Positions 1-8,649 of a stretch of DNA of 64,000 nucleotides are shown here, piece after piece (the first letter of the stretch is position 1; the number at the start of each line of letters is the position of its first letter). Position numbers and translations under genes: made by a program. Under the pieces are notes generated by a model. The model worked only from the letters and a program-made list of their open reading frames with translations, was not told where the DNA came from and did not search any database. This DNA comes from Phycisphaerales bacterium (GTDB lineage Bacteria; Planctomycetota; Phycisphaerae; Phycisphaerales; UBA1924), in assembly GCA_020849615.1 (NCBI GenBank), contig JADLFW010000013.1, forward strand, positions 186,001 to 250,000, given 5' to 3'.

Positions 1-555
1 ATCCGCGATGGTGTTGCCCGTCGCCGGATCCACCACCGAGACCGCCGCGATGGCTGCACGCTCCACCGCTCCCGCAAACGTCCACATGATCTGGCCCAGC
101 CACGGGATGGCCATCCCGATGAGCGCAGAGATCGTCAGCACGCGGGCCCAGCGCCCCAGCCCCGGCGCCGCATCGGCCGGGCCGGAGCTCCGCACCCGCA
201 CCGCCGCCGCAAGGAACACCGCGAGGTGAAGCAACCAGTACACCTGCGCATTGGCCAGCGCATCGCACTGGATCATCGACCACACGCCGGCGCCCGGGCC
301 CAGCGACCGGAACCCCGCGGGATACGCCGGGAACGGACCCTCACCCCACACCGCGCGGCTCGCCGGCAGCCAGGGCTGCACCGCCTCGCCCGCCCACCGG
401 ATCGGCTGCTGCGCCCGCGCCAGCCACAGCAGCCCTTGCCCCTCAGCGGAAACCACCGCCAGGGCCAGCGCCGCCCCGATGGAACCGGAAACCAGCACCG
501 CCGCCCGCAGCCGCGAACCGCTCTCCGCCTCCGCCGACCCGCACGCGCTGAACAT
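1..555 (-). CDS. Hypothetical membrane protein, C-terminus cut by window edge
   Basis: The frame opens with ATG at 555-553 and stays open for 185 codons to base 1, so the stop codon lies outside the window. I see three hydrophobic stretches, at about residues 18-36, 105-120 and 138-160, consistent with a multi-pass inner-membrane protein. The start is 8 nt after the stop of the Cys-rich protein upstream (564-1514), with a GAGG ribosome site in the gap, so the two are probably co-transcribed. No family is recognised. The pairing with a secreted partner suggests a joint envelope role, which is inference only. Confidence 0.6.
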   Translation of the reverse strand, partial: MFSACGSAEAESGSRLRAAVLVSGSIGAALALAVVSAEGQGLLWLARAQQPIRWAGEAVQPWLPASRAVWGEGPFPAYPAGFRSLGPGAGVWSMIQCDALANAQVYWLLHLAVFLAAAVRVRSSGPADAAPGLGRWARVLTISALIGMAIPWLGQIMWTFAGAVERAAIAAVSVVDPATGNTIAD

Positions 556-563
556 CGGTGACC

Positions 564-1514
564 TCACTCTCCGGGAACGAATGACCAGGTGCTGGGCCCG
601 GCCGGGCACGGGTCGCTCGCCAGCACATCCTCCGCCCCGACCTGCCGGCCCGTCTCCGTCCCCGTCGCCGCGCAGTTCCCGCACAATATCGGATACTTGC
701 CCTTCTTGGTGAAGGCCCGGGTGGCGGGCCGGGAGTAGCGGCAGGTCTTGCGATCTCCGACCGTCGTCGAAGAGGTCAGCGTCCACGCGCCGGTGCCCGT
801 CGCGGCGCTTTCGCCATAATCCGTCTTGCACTTGCACGGCCACGCGCACCCCGAGTGCGTCAGCGTTGTCTGGCCGAACAGGTCCAGCTCGCTCTCCTCC
901 AGCAGCCCGTTGAGCACACCCTCCAGCGCATTGTCCGTCCCCTCGCCATAGCACGGGCCGGAGGTCTGCACCGAGAGCTGCGAAATCCAGGGCGCCACCT
1001 CCCAGCCCATCGTCTCCAGCAGCTCGACGAGGTTCTCCGGCGAGGCCGAGCCCGCCACCACGAGCGTCAGGGGGTCGTTCACCAGCAGCCCGTGCTCCAG
1101 GTACGCGGGAACCAGGTCGCCGCCGATCACCCCGGGCGCGATGCACATGGCCACATCCGGATCCTCCGCCAGCAGCATGCCGTCGGCGTGCTGCGCCCGC
1201 AGCCACGCCACGGCATCGTGCAGAGATGCATCGGTCCACGCCGCGCACGCCCACCCGCCGTCGGGCCGACGCTCGTGCCAAACCATCCGCAGGTTGTTGC
1301 CGGCGGCCTGCTCTTCGGGAAGCCACGACAGAAACCCCGCAAGCTCCTCGCCGGTGACAGCGGCGGCGAAGATCCAGCCCTCAATCTCGAAGCGCACGTG
1401 CGCCGCGATCGGTTCATCGTTCACCCTGCCCATCGCGGGACTCGCCCTGACCCCGGCACCCGTCAAAGCAAGGCCGAGCCATAACGCAAGAAGCGCACGC
1501 GCTGACTTGTTCAT
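564..1514 (-). CDS. Secreted Cys-rich protein of unknown function
   Basis: A 316-residue protein with a clear Sec signal peptide (residues 1 to about 26, ending near VRASPA). The middle region has no motif I recognise. The last 100 residues hold several close Cys pairs (CAWPCKC, CGNC, DPCPAG) that could bind metal or form disulfides. The start has a G-rich ribosome site (GAGGGGG). It is followed 8 nt later by a membrane protein on the same strand. About 107 nt upstream lies the palindrome CCACAATAATGTGG (1622-1635), which recurs at a similar distance upstream of the lipoprotein gene at 20288-21067, suggesting a shared regulator. Confidence 0.6.
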   Translation of the reverse strand: MNKSARALLALWLGLALTGAGVRASPAMGRVNDEPIAAHVRFEIEGWIFAAAVTGEELAGFLSWLPEEQAAGNNLRMVWHERRPDGGWACAAWTDASLHDAVAWLRAQHADGMLLAEDPDVAMCIAPGVIGGDLVPAYLEHGLLVNDPLTLVVAGSASPENLVELLETMGWEVAPWISQLSVQTSGPCYGEGTDNALEGVLNGLLEESELDLFGQTTLTHSGCAWPCKCKTDYGESAATGTGAWTLTSSTTVGDRKTCRYSRPATRAFTKKGKYPILCGNCAATGTETGRQVGAEDVLASDPCPAGPSTWSFVPGE

Positions 1515-1621
1515 CGCCGCCCCCTCATCCCCGATGAACGCCGCCGTTCAGGCCCCATCATGAGGCCCTATCGGCCGGAACGCAAGTGGAAATCCCTGTT
1601 GCGTAATATCAATTGCAAATT

Positions 1622-1635
1622 CCACAATAATGTGG
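1622..1635. promoter_or_regulatory. Palindromic operator candidate, copy 1
   Basis: The 14-mer CCACAATAATGTGG is an inverted repeat (CCACA/TGTGG around ATAA) in an unusually A+T-rich patch about 107 nt upstream of the gene starting at 1514. The identical 14-mer occurs at 21185-21198, about 117 nt upstream of another minus-strand secreted-protein gene. I found it nowhere else in the window. It may be a transcription-factor site; the factor is unknown. Confidence 0.5.
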
Positions 1636-1781
1636 TACTGCCGACAGGCGATGGTTGCGAACGTATCGCGAACGCACGTCGATGCAACTGATATGAGGTG
1701 CGTTGAACAGCGCAACCCGGTCATTGAAGTTGCGAGGTCGGAACCCGACGTGAATGCAGCCGCGGCCAGACGGATGCCGTT

Positions 1782-1853
1782 GGGTGGCCCGGCTTTCCGA
1801 GCCGGGCGAAGAAACACAGACGGAAATGCACGGTTCGGAGGACCGTGCCACCC
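1782..1853. terminator. Two-hairpin element behind the lipoprotein operon
   Basis: Two perfect 7-bp hairpins, CCCGGCT/AGCCGGG (1788-1806) and GCACGGT/ACCGTGC (1828-1848), are separated by a 21-nt purine-rich linker. A short outer stem, GGGTG/CACCC (1782-1786 with 1849-1853), encloses them. On the minus strand the second hairpin is followed by a T-rich run and lies just past the stop of the lipoprotein operon at 1878, so a terminator is the simplest reading. The three-way-junction shape would also fit a structured RNA. The rest of the gap 1515-1877 holds no gene I can support. Confidence 0.4.
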
Positions 1854-1877
1854 CGGAATCGATCCATCAAACACGAC

Positions 1878-2300
1878 CTAGTCCACCTGGTGCGCCGTCA
1901 GGAACAGCGATTTCTCCAGGGATGCGAAAAAGTTCTGGTACGGGCCCGGCTCCTCGATCGCGTGCAGAGCGTGCTGGGCGCTGGCCCGGACCAGCAGCTG
2001 CGTCGTGCCGCGCGGCCGCACGGTCACCGTCAGGCGCAGCATATGAGAGCTGACCTTGGTCCCGGTCACCGTGCCCAGGCCCTCATCAGCACTATCGATC
2101 ACGAACCCCAGGTCCTGCATGGTCGCGATGACCGTGCGCAGCATCTTGTTGCGATCGGTGGTATCGAACGCCCGGGTCTGCATGCCGCGCAGCTTCACCT
2201 GGCTCTCTTCGCTCGCGAGGATCTGCTCGTTCGACGGTGCGCACCCCGGGAGGCCCGCCGCGCACAGAACCACCGCCGCCACGACCGCGTGCCACTTCAT
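1878..2300 (-). CDS. Small lipoprotein, paralogue of the next gene
   Basis: A 140-residue protein with a lipoprotein signal peptide and lipobox LPGC (Cys at about residue 20). The mature part begins with a glutamine- and arginine-rich stretch (RGMQTRAFDTTD), then LRTVIATMQDLGFVIDSAD, the same pattern as the upstream gene (LQTRKFETRDEG ... VQDLGFSIDN). The two are therefore tandem paralogues. The ATG overlaps the TGA of the upstream gene (ATGA), so translation is probably coupled. It is the last gene of a three-lipoprotein operon. The role is unknown; an envelope or trafficking function is inferred. Confidence 0.65.
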   Translation of the reverse strand: MKWHAVVAAVVLCAAGLPGCAPSNEQILASEESQVKLRGMQTRAFDTTDRNKMLRTVIATMQDLGFVIDSADEGLGTVTGTKVSSHMLRLTVTVRPRGTTQLLVRASAQHALHAIEEPGPYQNFFASLEKSLFLTAHQVD

Positions 2301-2797
2301 ATCTGCTGCGCCTCCAGGAAGACGGCCTTGGACATCTTGGCGAAGAACTCCTCGTAGACCTTCGGGTCGTCGATGAACTCCTGCGAGAGGACCACGCCGG
2401 TGGGATCCATCACCACCCGCTGGAACGTGACCCGCAGGGCGCAGGCGCCGGGGACCGGGTGCGTGACCACGCAGATGCGGATCCGCTGCCGGTTCTCGCT
2501 CCCCAGGCCCAGTTTCACCAGCGCGCTGCTCGAGGTGCTGCGCTCCTTCGACCCGACGATCAGCCCCAGCCTCGGCTGCGTGTTGTCGATGCTGAAGCCC
2601 AGGTCCTGCACCAGCCCGACCGCGGCCGTCAGCAGCCGCCCCTCATCCCGCGTTTCGAACTTCCGCGTCTGCAGCTGGCGCTGCTGCAGGCTCTCGGCCG
2701 AGAGCGAAAGCTCGTTGTTCAGTCCGCCCGCGCACCCGGGGGCCGCCGACAGGCACATCAGGACCAGCGGTGCGAGCACGCTGCGGATGACGCCCAC
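2297..2797 (-). CDS. Small lipoprotein, tandem paralogue
   Basis: A 166-residue lipoprotein starting at GTG with a GGGGGTG ribosome site. The signal peptide ends in the lipobox APGC (Cys about 22). The body shares the QTRxFxTxDE...LVQDLGFxID core with the downstream 140-residue protein but is longer by an internal segment. It lies 24 nt after the BamE/SmpA-like gene and overlaps the next gene by 4 nt. Similar triplets of small lipoproteins occur in other Gram-negative lineages, but the function is not known to me. Confidence 0.65.
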   Translation of the reverse strand: MGVIRSVLAPLVLMCLSAAPGCAGGLNNELSLSAESLQQRQLQTRKFETRDEGRLLTAAVGLVQDLGFSIDNTQPRLGLIVGSKERSTSSSALVKLGLGSENRQRIRICVVTHPVPGACALRVTFQRVVMDPTGVVLSQEFIDDPKVYEEFFAKMSKAVFLEAQQI

Positions 2798-2821
2798 GGT
2801 TCACCCCCGGGAAGCTGCGGC

Positions 2822-3238
2822 TCAGAACTTGGATGAGTGGTACGCCACATCGCGGACCTTCTTCTCGCCGTCGAACTTCACCACCACGGTCAGGCTGCGC
2901 TGCGATGACGACTCCGCCCCCGACTGCCCGCCGATCCCGAAGATCTGCCACAGCCCGCTGCTCGAGCCCGACGCGACGACATCGGTCGCGAACCGATCGT
3001 AGACCCAGACTTCCCGGCCCTGCTCATCGGTGGTCACGATGTTGGGCGACCCCAGCGCTTCGATGACCTTGTCCCCCGTCATTCCTTTCGCGATGTCGCG
3101 CTGCACCGCGCCCACCGTGAGCGCCTTCTGGCTCTCGGCATCCCGCACCTTCCCCGCGTGGTAATCAGCGCCGCAGCCGGCGATGACCAGTCCGATCGCG
3201 CTCCAAGCAACAACGCGATGCAGTGATGTAATGCACAT
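2822..3238 (-). CDS. SmpA/BamE-like lipoprotein
   Basis: A 138-residue protein with a lipoprotein signal (VIAGC, Cys about 22). It is followed by VGAVQRDIAKGMTGDKVIEALGSPN and VWVYD, the helix-turn-strand pattern of the SmpA/BamE fold, in which GMTxxxVxxxLGxPx is the signature. The start ATG has no Shine-Dalgarno site but has TAGCGT (3250-3245) six bases upstream, so it may be leaderless. It heads the operon with the two paralogous lipoproteins downstream. An outer-membrane assembly or regulatory role is inferred from the fold only. Confidence 0.7.
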   Translation of the reverse strand: MCITSLHRVVAWSAIGLVIAGCGADYHAGKVRDAESQKALTVGAVQRDIAKGMTGDKVIEALGSPNIVTTDEQGREVWVYDRFATDVVASGSSSGLWQIFGIGGQSGAESSSQRSLTVVVKFDGEKKVRDVAYHSSKF

Positions 3239-3244
3239 GGGTGT

Positions 3245-3250
3245 ACGCTA
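3245..3250 (-). promoter_or_regulatory. -10-like hexamer, leaderless start
   Basis: TAGCGT on the minus strand ends 6 nt before the ATG at 3238. There is no Shine-Dalgarno site. It is one of a series of TANNNT hexamers at this spacing in the window. Confidence 0.35.
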
Positions 3251-3332
3251 ACCGGCGATCGCCCGCCCGTCAAGCTTCGCCGGCCCGCCGCGCGCGGCGA
3301 CGCGGCACGGCCCGAGCGCGACCCAGGGCCGC

Positions 3333-6077
3333 TCACCCCCTCACCGCGCCCAGCAGCTCCCGCGGCTTCTTCCGCATCAGCCCCAGCACCGCCGGGCCCG
3401 CCGCGAGCAGCGTGATCACCAGCAGAATCACGCTCCCCGCGATGATCGCCCCGACCGCGGGGTGGAACCGCACCTCGATCCCCAGCAGCAGGCGGTCCAG
3501 CCGCCGCCCGGCCAGCGCGCCCTGCAGCCCCATCAGCGTCCCCAGGATCGCCGCCGTGACCGCGATCAGCACCGCCTCCGCCAGCACCAGCCGCGCGATC
3601 ATCCCCCGCGAGCCGCCGATGGCCCGCACCACCCCGAACTCGAACTGCCGGGCCTCGATCCCCGCGATGATCAGGTTCGCCACCCCCAGGCACGCGATCA
3701 GCATCGCGAAGATCCCCACCACGCTCGAGAGCAGCAGCGCCTGCCCGGCGAACTCGCCCACGAAGGTCTTGATGAACCGCCCGCTGCCCACATCCAGGAT
3801 CCCCGCATCGAACAGCCCGCGCTGGATCATCTCGACAGCCTGCTGGTCATCCATCTTGGGGTCCAGCCCGACCTGGAAGAGATGGATCGCGTCCGAGCCG
3901 AACCGGGCCTCGAGGTCGGCCCGGCTGCCGAAGACCGCGCCCAGCGCCTGCTCCGTGAACTCCTCCCCGATGTTGAAGAACTTGCTGGCGATCTCGATCC
4001 CCGGGCTGGTCACCACGCCCACGATCTCGAACTCGAAGTCTTTGCCCTGGTCGCTGCAGCGGAAGGTGTCGCCCACACCCAGCCCCCGCGCCACCAGGAA
4101 TTCCCTCGCCACCAGCACCGCGCCGCCCGCCTGCAGCTTCGGGATCGCCTCCTCGGGCGAGCCCTGCACCCAGGTCAGCCGCGACATCCGGAAGAACCGC
4201 TCCGGCTCGAACGCGATGAAGGTCGCCTTGTACCGCTGCAGCGCCCGCACGCCGAAGACATCCGTCTCGACCGGGTGCAGCGTGATCGCGCACGTCCCCG
4301 TCACGAACGGCATCGCGTCAAGCTTCGCCTGGCTCTCTTCCGTGAGGTTCAGCCCGGTGACGAAGACATCGGGAAACTCCAGCTTCCCCAGCCAGTCGCG
4401 CAGCACCGCGCCGCCCTGCGTCCAGATCGCGACCATCAGCGCCAGCCCGCCCATCATCGCACCGCCCGTGAACCCGTGCCGGTACGGCGTCGCCCGCACC
4501 GTGCGCGCCAGCAGGCTCGCCGGCAGGCGCATCACCCACGACACCGGGCCCGCGAACACCCGCGTCACCAGCACCACCAGCGGCACGCTCAGCAGGAAAT
4601 ACCCGATGAACATCCCCGGCAGCCCGGCCGTGGCGTAGCTCCAGAACACCACCTGCCCATCCTGCGGGATCGTGATGATCGCCGCCTGCAGCGCCACCCC
4701 CGCCAGCCCGATCACCAGCAGCTTCACCATTCCCCGCGCCCGCGGCGCCTCGGCCCGGGCCGCCAGCGCCCGCAGCGGCGACACCCGCGCCGCCTCCCAC
4801 GCGGGCCACACCGCCCCCGCCAGCCCCGCCGCCAGCGCCCCGATCACCGCCAGCACCAGCCCCAGCGTGACGGGCTGCAGCCCCGTCGGCACCTGCTCCC
4901 GGAACACCCACACCAGCAGCGCCGCGAACCCCACACCCAGCGGCACCCCGATGAGCGCCCCCGCCGCGCCGACCAGCACCCCGATCAGCAGCTGCGCCTG
5001 CGCCAGCTGGGCCCGCGCTGCGCCGATGCACCGCAGGATCGCCAGCTCCCGCTGCCGCTCCGTCACCCCCGTCGTCATCCCGGTCGTGATGATGAACGAC
5101 GCCGCCAGGAACGCCATCACCGTCGCCAGCACCAGCCCGAGCTGGTTCGCCTTCATGTTCCCCGTCACCGCGGAGGTCACCTTCTCCGTCGTCTGCAGCA
5201 GCACCTCGGCCCCCAGGCCCGCGCTGCGCTGCGCGACGAACCGCTCGGGATCAACCCCCTCCGCCAGCACCAGGTCGATATCCGTCACCCGCCCCTGCTC
5301 GCCCGTCAGCTCCGCCAGCGCCGCGCGCGTCATGTACGCCTGGGCCCGGCCCCCCAGCGGCGGCTGGGCCACGATGCCCACCACCTTCAGCTTCACCGGC
5401 GCTCGCAGCGTCCGCACGTACTCGATCTCGCCGCCCACACCCAGCGCCGTCGCCTCCGTCAGCCGCCGGGCCTCCTCCTCATCCTCCACCCGCGCCGGGC
5501 CGAACCGCTCCGGATCCCCCGTCCCGCCCATCGCCAGCATCGCGCTGGGCACGATCGACGTCAGGCTCTGCTTCGGCGGCTCGTTCAGCCGCTTCAGCAG
5601 CAGCTCATCCAGCACCACCTCGCCCGGGCCCGCCGGCAGCCTCCCCGCGACCACCCGCACGGGCCGAAGCCCCAGTTCGTGCTCGGCCTCGATCCCGTTG
5701 CCCATCGCCGAAGACGCCAGCGTCCGCACCTCGCGCTTGAACCCGCCCGCGTTGTCGGCGACCCACCGGGCCCGCTCCCGCCGCAGCGCCATCGGCGACT
5801 GCAGCCGCGGCGTCGCCGACACCACCTCGGGCCACCCCCGCGCAACTTCCCCCGCCGACTCGGGGATCGTCCGCCCGCGCCCCTTGGGCTTCAGCCGGGC
5901 CTCGGCCCGGCCCACCGTCTCCGTCAGCCTCCCCTCGATCGCCGCGTTGATCGACCCCATCGCGCACGACACCGCCGCGATCAGCGCGCTCGACAACGCC
6001 ACGACCGCGATCAGCAGCGCCGTGCGGCTACGCCGCTCGGATAGATTGCTGGTAGCGAGCCGCCACGCCGCCCTCAT
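3333..6077 (-). CDS. ABC transporter permease, FtsX/MacB type, duplicated
   Basis: A 914-residue integral membrane protein with an N-terminal signal-anchor (residues about 20-42), a long periplasmic stretch, and two FtsX-type permease modules. The first membrane set is at about 320-460, including the [21 protein letters not shown] coupling segment. The second is near the C-terminus, with [19 protein letters not shown]. This is the layout of MacB/LolCE-type exporters that act with a LolD-like ATPase, encoded immediately upstream. The ATG lies inside the ATPase gene, a 50-nt overlap, so translation is probably coupled. Likely cargo is a lipoprotein, lipid or other envelope substrate; it cannot be named. 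Confidence 0.85.
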   Translation of the reverse strand: MRAAWRLATSNLSERRSRTALLIAVVALSSALIAAVSCAMGSINAAIEGRLTETVGRAEARLKPKGRGRTIPESAGEVARGWPEVVSATPRLQSPMALRRERARWVADNAGGFKREVRTLASSAMGNGIEAEHELGLRPVRVVAGRLPAGPGEVVLDELLLKRLNEPPKQSLTSIVPSAMLAMGGTGDPERFGPARVEDEEEARRLTEATALGVGGEIEYVRTLRAPVKLKVVGIVAQPPLGGRAQAYMTRAALAELTGEQGRVTDIDLVLAEGVDPERFVAQRSAGLGAEVLLQTTEKVTSAVTGNMKANQLGLVLATVMAFLAASFIITTGMTTGVTERQRELAILRCIGAARAQLAQAQLLIGVLVGAAGALIGVPLGVGFAALLVWVFREQVPTGLQPVTLGLVLAVIGALAAGLAGAVWPAWEAARVSPLRALAARAEAPRARGMVKLLVIGLAGVALQAAIITIPQDGQVVFWSYATAGLPGMFIGYFLLSVPLVVLVTRVFAGPVSWVMRLPASLLARTVRATPYRHGFTGGAMMGGLALMVAIWTQGGAVLRDWLGKLEFPDVFVTGLNLTEESQAKLDAMPFVTGTCAITLHPVETDVFGVRALQRYKATFIAFEPERFFRMSRLTWVQGSPEEAIPKLQAGGAVLVAREFLVARGLGVGDTFRCSDQGKDFEFEIVGVVTSPGIEIASKFFNIGEEFTEQALGAVFGSRADLEARFGSDAIHLFQVGLDPKMDDQQAVEMIQRGLFDAGILDVGSGRFIKTFVGEFAGQALLLSSVVGIFAMLIACLGVANLIIAGIEARQFEFGVVRAIGGSRGMIARLVLAEAVLIAVTAAILGTLMGLQGALAGRRLDRLLLGIEVRFHPAVGAIIAGSVILLVITLLAAGPAVLGLMRKKPRELLGAVRG

Positions 6078-6762
6078 CCAGCCCCTCCGTGTCGATGACC
6101 GACTTCACCCGCCCGTCCTGCAGCACGAACACCCGTCGGCAGTGCGCCGCCGCCGCCGGCTCGTGCGTCACCATCACCACCAGCATCCCGCTGTCGGTCG
6201 CCAGCTCCGCCAGGAGCTTCCATAACGCCTCGCTCGTCTGCGAATCCAGGTTCCCCGTCGGCTCATCCGCGAACAGCACCGGCGGCGAGAACAGCAGCGA
6301 CCGCGCGATCGCCACCCGCTGCTGCTCGCCCCCCGACATCGCATCCGGCCGGTGGTCCTCCCGCCCCTCCAGCCCCAGCCGCGCCAGCAGCTCTGCGCTC
6401 CGCGCCCGCAGCTCATCGCCGGGCCGGCCCGCCAGCACCCCGGGCAGTTCCACGTTCTCCCGCGCCGTCAGCGTCGGGATCAGGTTGAACTGCTGGAACA
6501 CGATCCCGATCTGCTCGCGCCGGAACGCCGTCGCCTCCCGCTCCGTCAGCGAGTGGATCGCCCGCCCGGCCACCTCGATCGTCCCCGCATCCGGCCGGTC
6601 CAGCGCCGCCAGCAGGTGCAGCAGCGTCGACTTGCCGCTCCCCGACCGACCCATGATGGCGTAGAACCCCGCAGCGTCGATCTCCAGATCGACCCCCCGC
6701 AGCGCGGGCACCTCCCGCGACCCCATCCGATAGCTCTTGTGCACACCCTGGCAGCGCAGCAT
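6028..6762 (-). CDS. ABC transporter ATP-binding protein, LolD/MacB type
   Basis: A 244-residue ATPase with Walker A GRSGSGKST (38-46), Q-loop VFQQFNLIPTLTARENV (88-104), signature SGGEQQR (143-149) and Walker B VLFADEPTG (162-170). Length and the Q-loop sequence match the LolD/MacB/FtsE group that powers FtsX-type permeases, and the permease gene overlaps it by 50 nt. The start has no ribosome site but TACCCT 7 nt upstream (6775-6770), so leaderless initiation is likely. Confidence 0.9.
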   Translation of the reverse strand: MLRCQGVHKSYRMGSREVPALRGVDLEIDAAGFYAIMGRSGSGKSTLLHLLAALDRPDAGTIEVAGRAIHSLTEREATAFRREQIGIVFQQFNLIPTLTARENVELPGVLAGRPGDELRARSAELLARLGLEGREDHRPDAMSGGEQQRVAIARSLLFSPPVLFADEPTGNLDSQTSEALWKLLAELATDSGMLVVMVTHEPAAAAHCRRVFVLQDGRVKSVIDTEGLDEGGVAARYQQSIRAA

Positions 6763-6769
6763 CGCGGTC

Positions 6770-6775
6770 AGGGTA
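6770..6775 (-). promoter_or_regulatory. -10-like hexamer before the LolD-like gene
   Basis: TACCCT on the minus strand lies 7 nt before the ATG at 6762, with no Shine-Dalgarno sequence between them. Confidence 0.35.
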
Positions 6776-6806
6776 CGCCCGCCGGGCGCCCCGGCCCCGG
6801 GAAGCC

Positions 6807-7190
6807 TCAGTGCGCCGGGTGCGCCGCGTCGTACGCCGCCGACTGCATCAGCTTGGCCAGCCCGGTCTTGTCGCTCACGCGGATTTTTACCAGCCAGCCC
6901 TTGCCGTACGGGTCGCTGTTCAGCAGGCTCGGGTCGTCCGCCAGCGCCGCGTTCACCTCGATGATCTCCCCGCCCGCCGCGCAGTACACATCGCTGGTGG
7001 TCTTCACCGACTCCACCTCGCCGATGTTCTCCCCGGCCTTGAACTTATGGCCCGGCTTCTTCATCTCCACGTACGTCACGTCCGTCAGGGCATCCACCGC
7101 GAACTGCGTCAACCCCAGCGTCAGGATGTCACCCTCCAGCTTGTGCCACTCGTGCGTTTCGGAGTACACGCGATCGGTAGGGGATGACAT
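6807..7190 (-). CDS. gcvH: Glycine cleavage system H protein
   Basis: A 127-residue lipoyl carrier of the glycine cleavage complex. It shuttles the aminomethyl group between the P, T and L proteins. The lipoyl-lysine motif GEVESVKTTSD is present with the acceptor at about Lys63, and the N-terminal SETHEWHKL is typical of the family. I chose ATG 7190 because AGGAG lies 8 nt upstream; a GTG nine codons earlier is also in frame. No gcvP or gcvT is adjacent, so the gene stands apart from the rest of the complex here. Confidence 0.93.
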   Translation of the reverse strand: MSSPTDRVYSETHEWHKLEGDILTLGLTQFAVDALTDVTYVEMKKPGHKFKAGENIGEVESVKTTSDVYCAAGGEIIEVNAALADDPSLLNSDPYGKGWLVKIRVSDKTGLAKLMQSAAYDAAHPAH

Positions 7191-7326
7191 GCTCGAACTC
7201 CTGTGATCTCTCGACACCGCGGTGCTGACCCGCCCGACGCCACGCCGGGCGGGGAAGAGATGCTAGCGGTCCGCCGGGCCCCCGCAACCGCGGCGAGATT
7301 TCATCCAGGTCGTCCCCCCGGGCCCG

Positions 7327-7356
7327 TTGCGGCGATGCCCGCTGCCGTGGTATCAT
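7327..7356 (+). promoter_or_regulatory. Candidate sigma-70 promoter
   Basis: TTGCGG (7327-7332) and TATCAT (7351-7356) are 18 bp apart. A transcript from here would start near 7363 and meet a strong terminator hairpin about 20 nt later. Confidence 0.4.
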
Positions 7357-7362
7357 CCCCCT

Positions 7363-7420
7363 TCAACTTGGTTTCTCCCCTCCGGACGGTCGGTGCCTCT
7401 GTGCCCGACCGTCTTTTATT
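7363..7420 (+). ncRNA. Candidate tiny RNA or attenuated leader
   Basis: This is the stretch between the promoter-like pair and a perfect terminator, about 55 nt and without any open frame. It could be a short stable RNA or a terminated leader of the isomerase-like gene at 7551. No homology is known to me. Confidence 0.25.
7384..7418 (+). terminator. Rho-independent terminator
   Basis: GACGGTCGG (7385-7393) pairs perfectly with CCGACCGTC (7405-7413) around an 11-nt loop, followed by TTTTATT. No plus-strand gene lies upstream, which is why a short RNA or attenuator is suspected. Confidence 0.7.
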
Positions 7421-7550
7421 CCCCGGGGATTCCAACCCCTTCCCGCGAGACCCCGCCCGGCCCGTCCCGCGTGATGCTCCCACCCCTTCCGTTCTCCCCG
7501 CGCCCCGGTATTGGTCACGACCGGTCGGCCCCGGTACAGTCCGTCCGCAC

Positions 7551-8630
7551 ATGCTGCTCACGCTCTCAGCGACCTGCCTCCGTTCCCTCCTCCTGCCGGG
7601 CCCCCGGCAGAAGAAGGCCAAGATGGACTTGGCCGATCTGCCCCGCTTCACCCACGAGGAGCTGGGCCTGCGCGGGCTCAACCTCTCCACCGACCTCCTC
7701 GTCGGCGCCGATCGCTCTCGCCTCGAGTTCCTCCGCGAACGGGCCGACAAGGCCGGCTGCGCCTGCCTCCTCCTCATCGAGCACAACACCCAGAACTTCG
7801 GCGCCGCCTCCGAGAAAGCCGGCGCCGAGGCCATCGCCCGCGCCCACCGCGTCATCGAGGCCGCCCACGTCCTGGGCTGCAACTCCATCGCCCTCGGCGT
7901 CCAGAGCGATGAGAAAGCCGAATCAATCCAGAACGTCGTCACCCGCCTCAAAAAGGTCGTCGAGCGGGCCGAACGCCTCGAGATCAACGTCCTCCTCGCG
8001 CCGGCGCCGGGCCTGACCGCCGCCCCCGAGCGCCTCACCGACCTCATCAAGAAAGTCGGCGGCTTCCGAATCGGCACCTTCCCCGACTTCCAGGCCGCCG
8101 CCGCCTCCAAAGACCCCATCGCCTACCTCCGCCGCCTCACCCCCTACGCCGCGGTCGTCAGCGCCTCCACCATCAAGTTCGCCGCCGATCCCATCTTCGA
8201 GGCCCCCCCCGAACCGGCCCCCAAGGCCGGCACGTCCAAATCCAGGTCCGATGTCCTCTCCGACATCCTCGCCGAGACCCGCAAGGCCGGGCCCGGCGAC
8301 GCCGCACCCCCGATGCCCCCCACCCCCGGCGCGCCCGCCGCTGCCCCCGCGGATGAACTCGAGGATGAACTCGGCGAGGATGATGAATCCCTCGAAGGCC
8401 TCGAGGAAGCCCTCCTGGGCCTCGAGGATGAGGATGAACCGCCTCCGCCCAAGCCCATCCCCAACCACGAAACCTACGACCTCTTCTCCCTCGTTCAGGC
8501 CGTCGCCTCCGTCGGCTACGACAACACCCTCGCCATTGACTTCCGCGGCGCCGAGGACGTTACACTGGGCATCATCCAGAGCCGCGACGCCCTCCAGGCC
8601 GCGATCGACCGGGCCGAGCGCGCCGACTGA
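7551..8630 (+). CDS. Sugar phosphate isomerase/epimerase-like TIM-barrel protein
   Basis: A 359-residue protein. LGLRGLNLSTDLL, the repeated beta-strand/helix pattern, and LAIDFRGAEDV near the end resemble xylose isomerase-like TIM barrels of the sugar phosphate isomerase/epimerase family. Residues about 245-300 are an insertion rich in Ala, Pro, Asp and Glu (long runs of DELEDELGEDDESLE type), likely a disordered acidic loop. Metal ligands cannot be assigned by eye. ATG 7551 was chosen because codon use is regular from there and TACAGT lies 10 nt upstream; the frame itself extends further. It sits 19 nt before cmk. Confidence 0.6.
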   Translation: MLLTLSATCLRSLLLPGPRQKKAKMDLADLPRFTHEELGLRGLNLSTDLLVGADRSRLEFLRERADKAGCACLLLIEHNTQNFGAASEKAGAEAIARAHRVIEAAHVLGCNSIALGVQSDEKAESIQNVVTRLKKVVERAERLEINVLLAPAPGLTAAPERLTDLIKKVGGFRIGTFPDFQAAAASKDPIAYLRRLTPYAAVVSASTIKFAADPIFEAPPEPAPKAGTSKSRSDVLSDILAETRKAGPGDAAPPMPPTPGAPAAAPADELEDELGEDDESLEGLEEALLGLEDEDEPPPPKPIPNHETYDLFSLVQAVASVGYDNTLAIDFRGAEDVTLGIIQSRDALQAAIDRAERAD

Positions 8631-8649
8631 ACACGAGCACGCCCGCGCC

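Noticed and set aside
1782-1853. Cyclic di-GMP riboswitch
   Set aside because: The two-hairpin shape is similar, but the conserved linker and loop sequences of that class are absent.
1548-1874. 108-codon minus-strand frame in the first large gap
   Set aside because: It runs through two hairpins and an A+T-rich palindromic site and has no recognisable protein pattern.
3462-6044. Plus-strand open frame of 860 codons opposite the ABC permease
   Set aside because: It is rich in Arg, His, Pro and Gln with no domain, as expected for the antisense of a G+C-rich gene; the minus strand encodes a clear FtsX-type permease.
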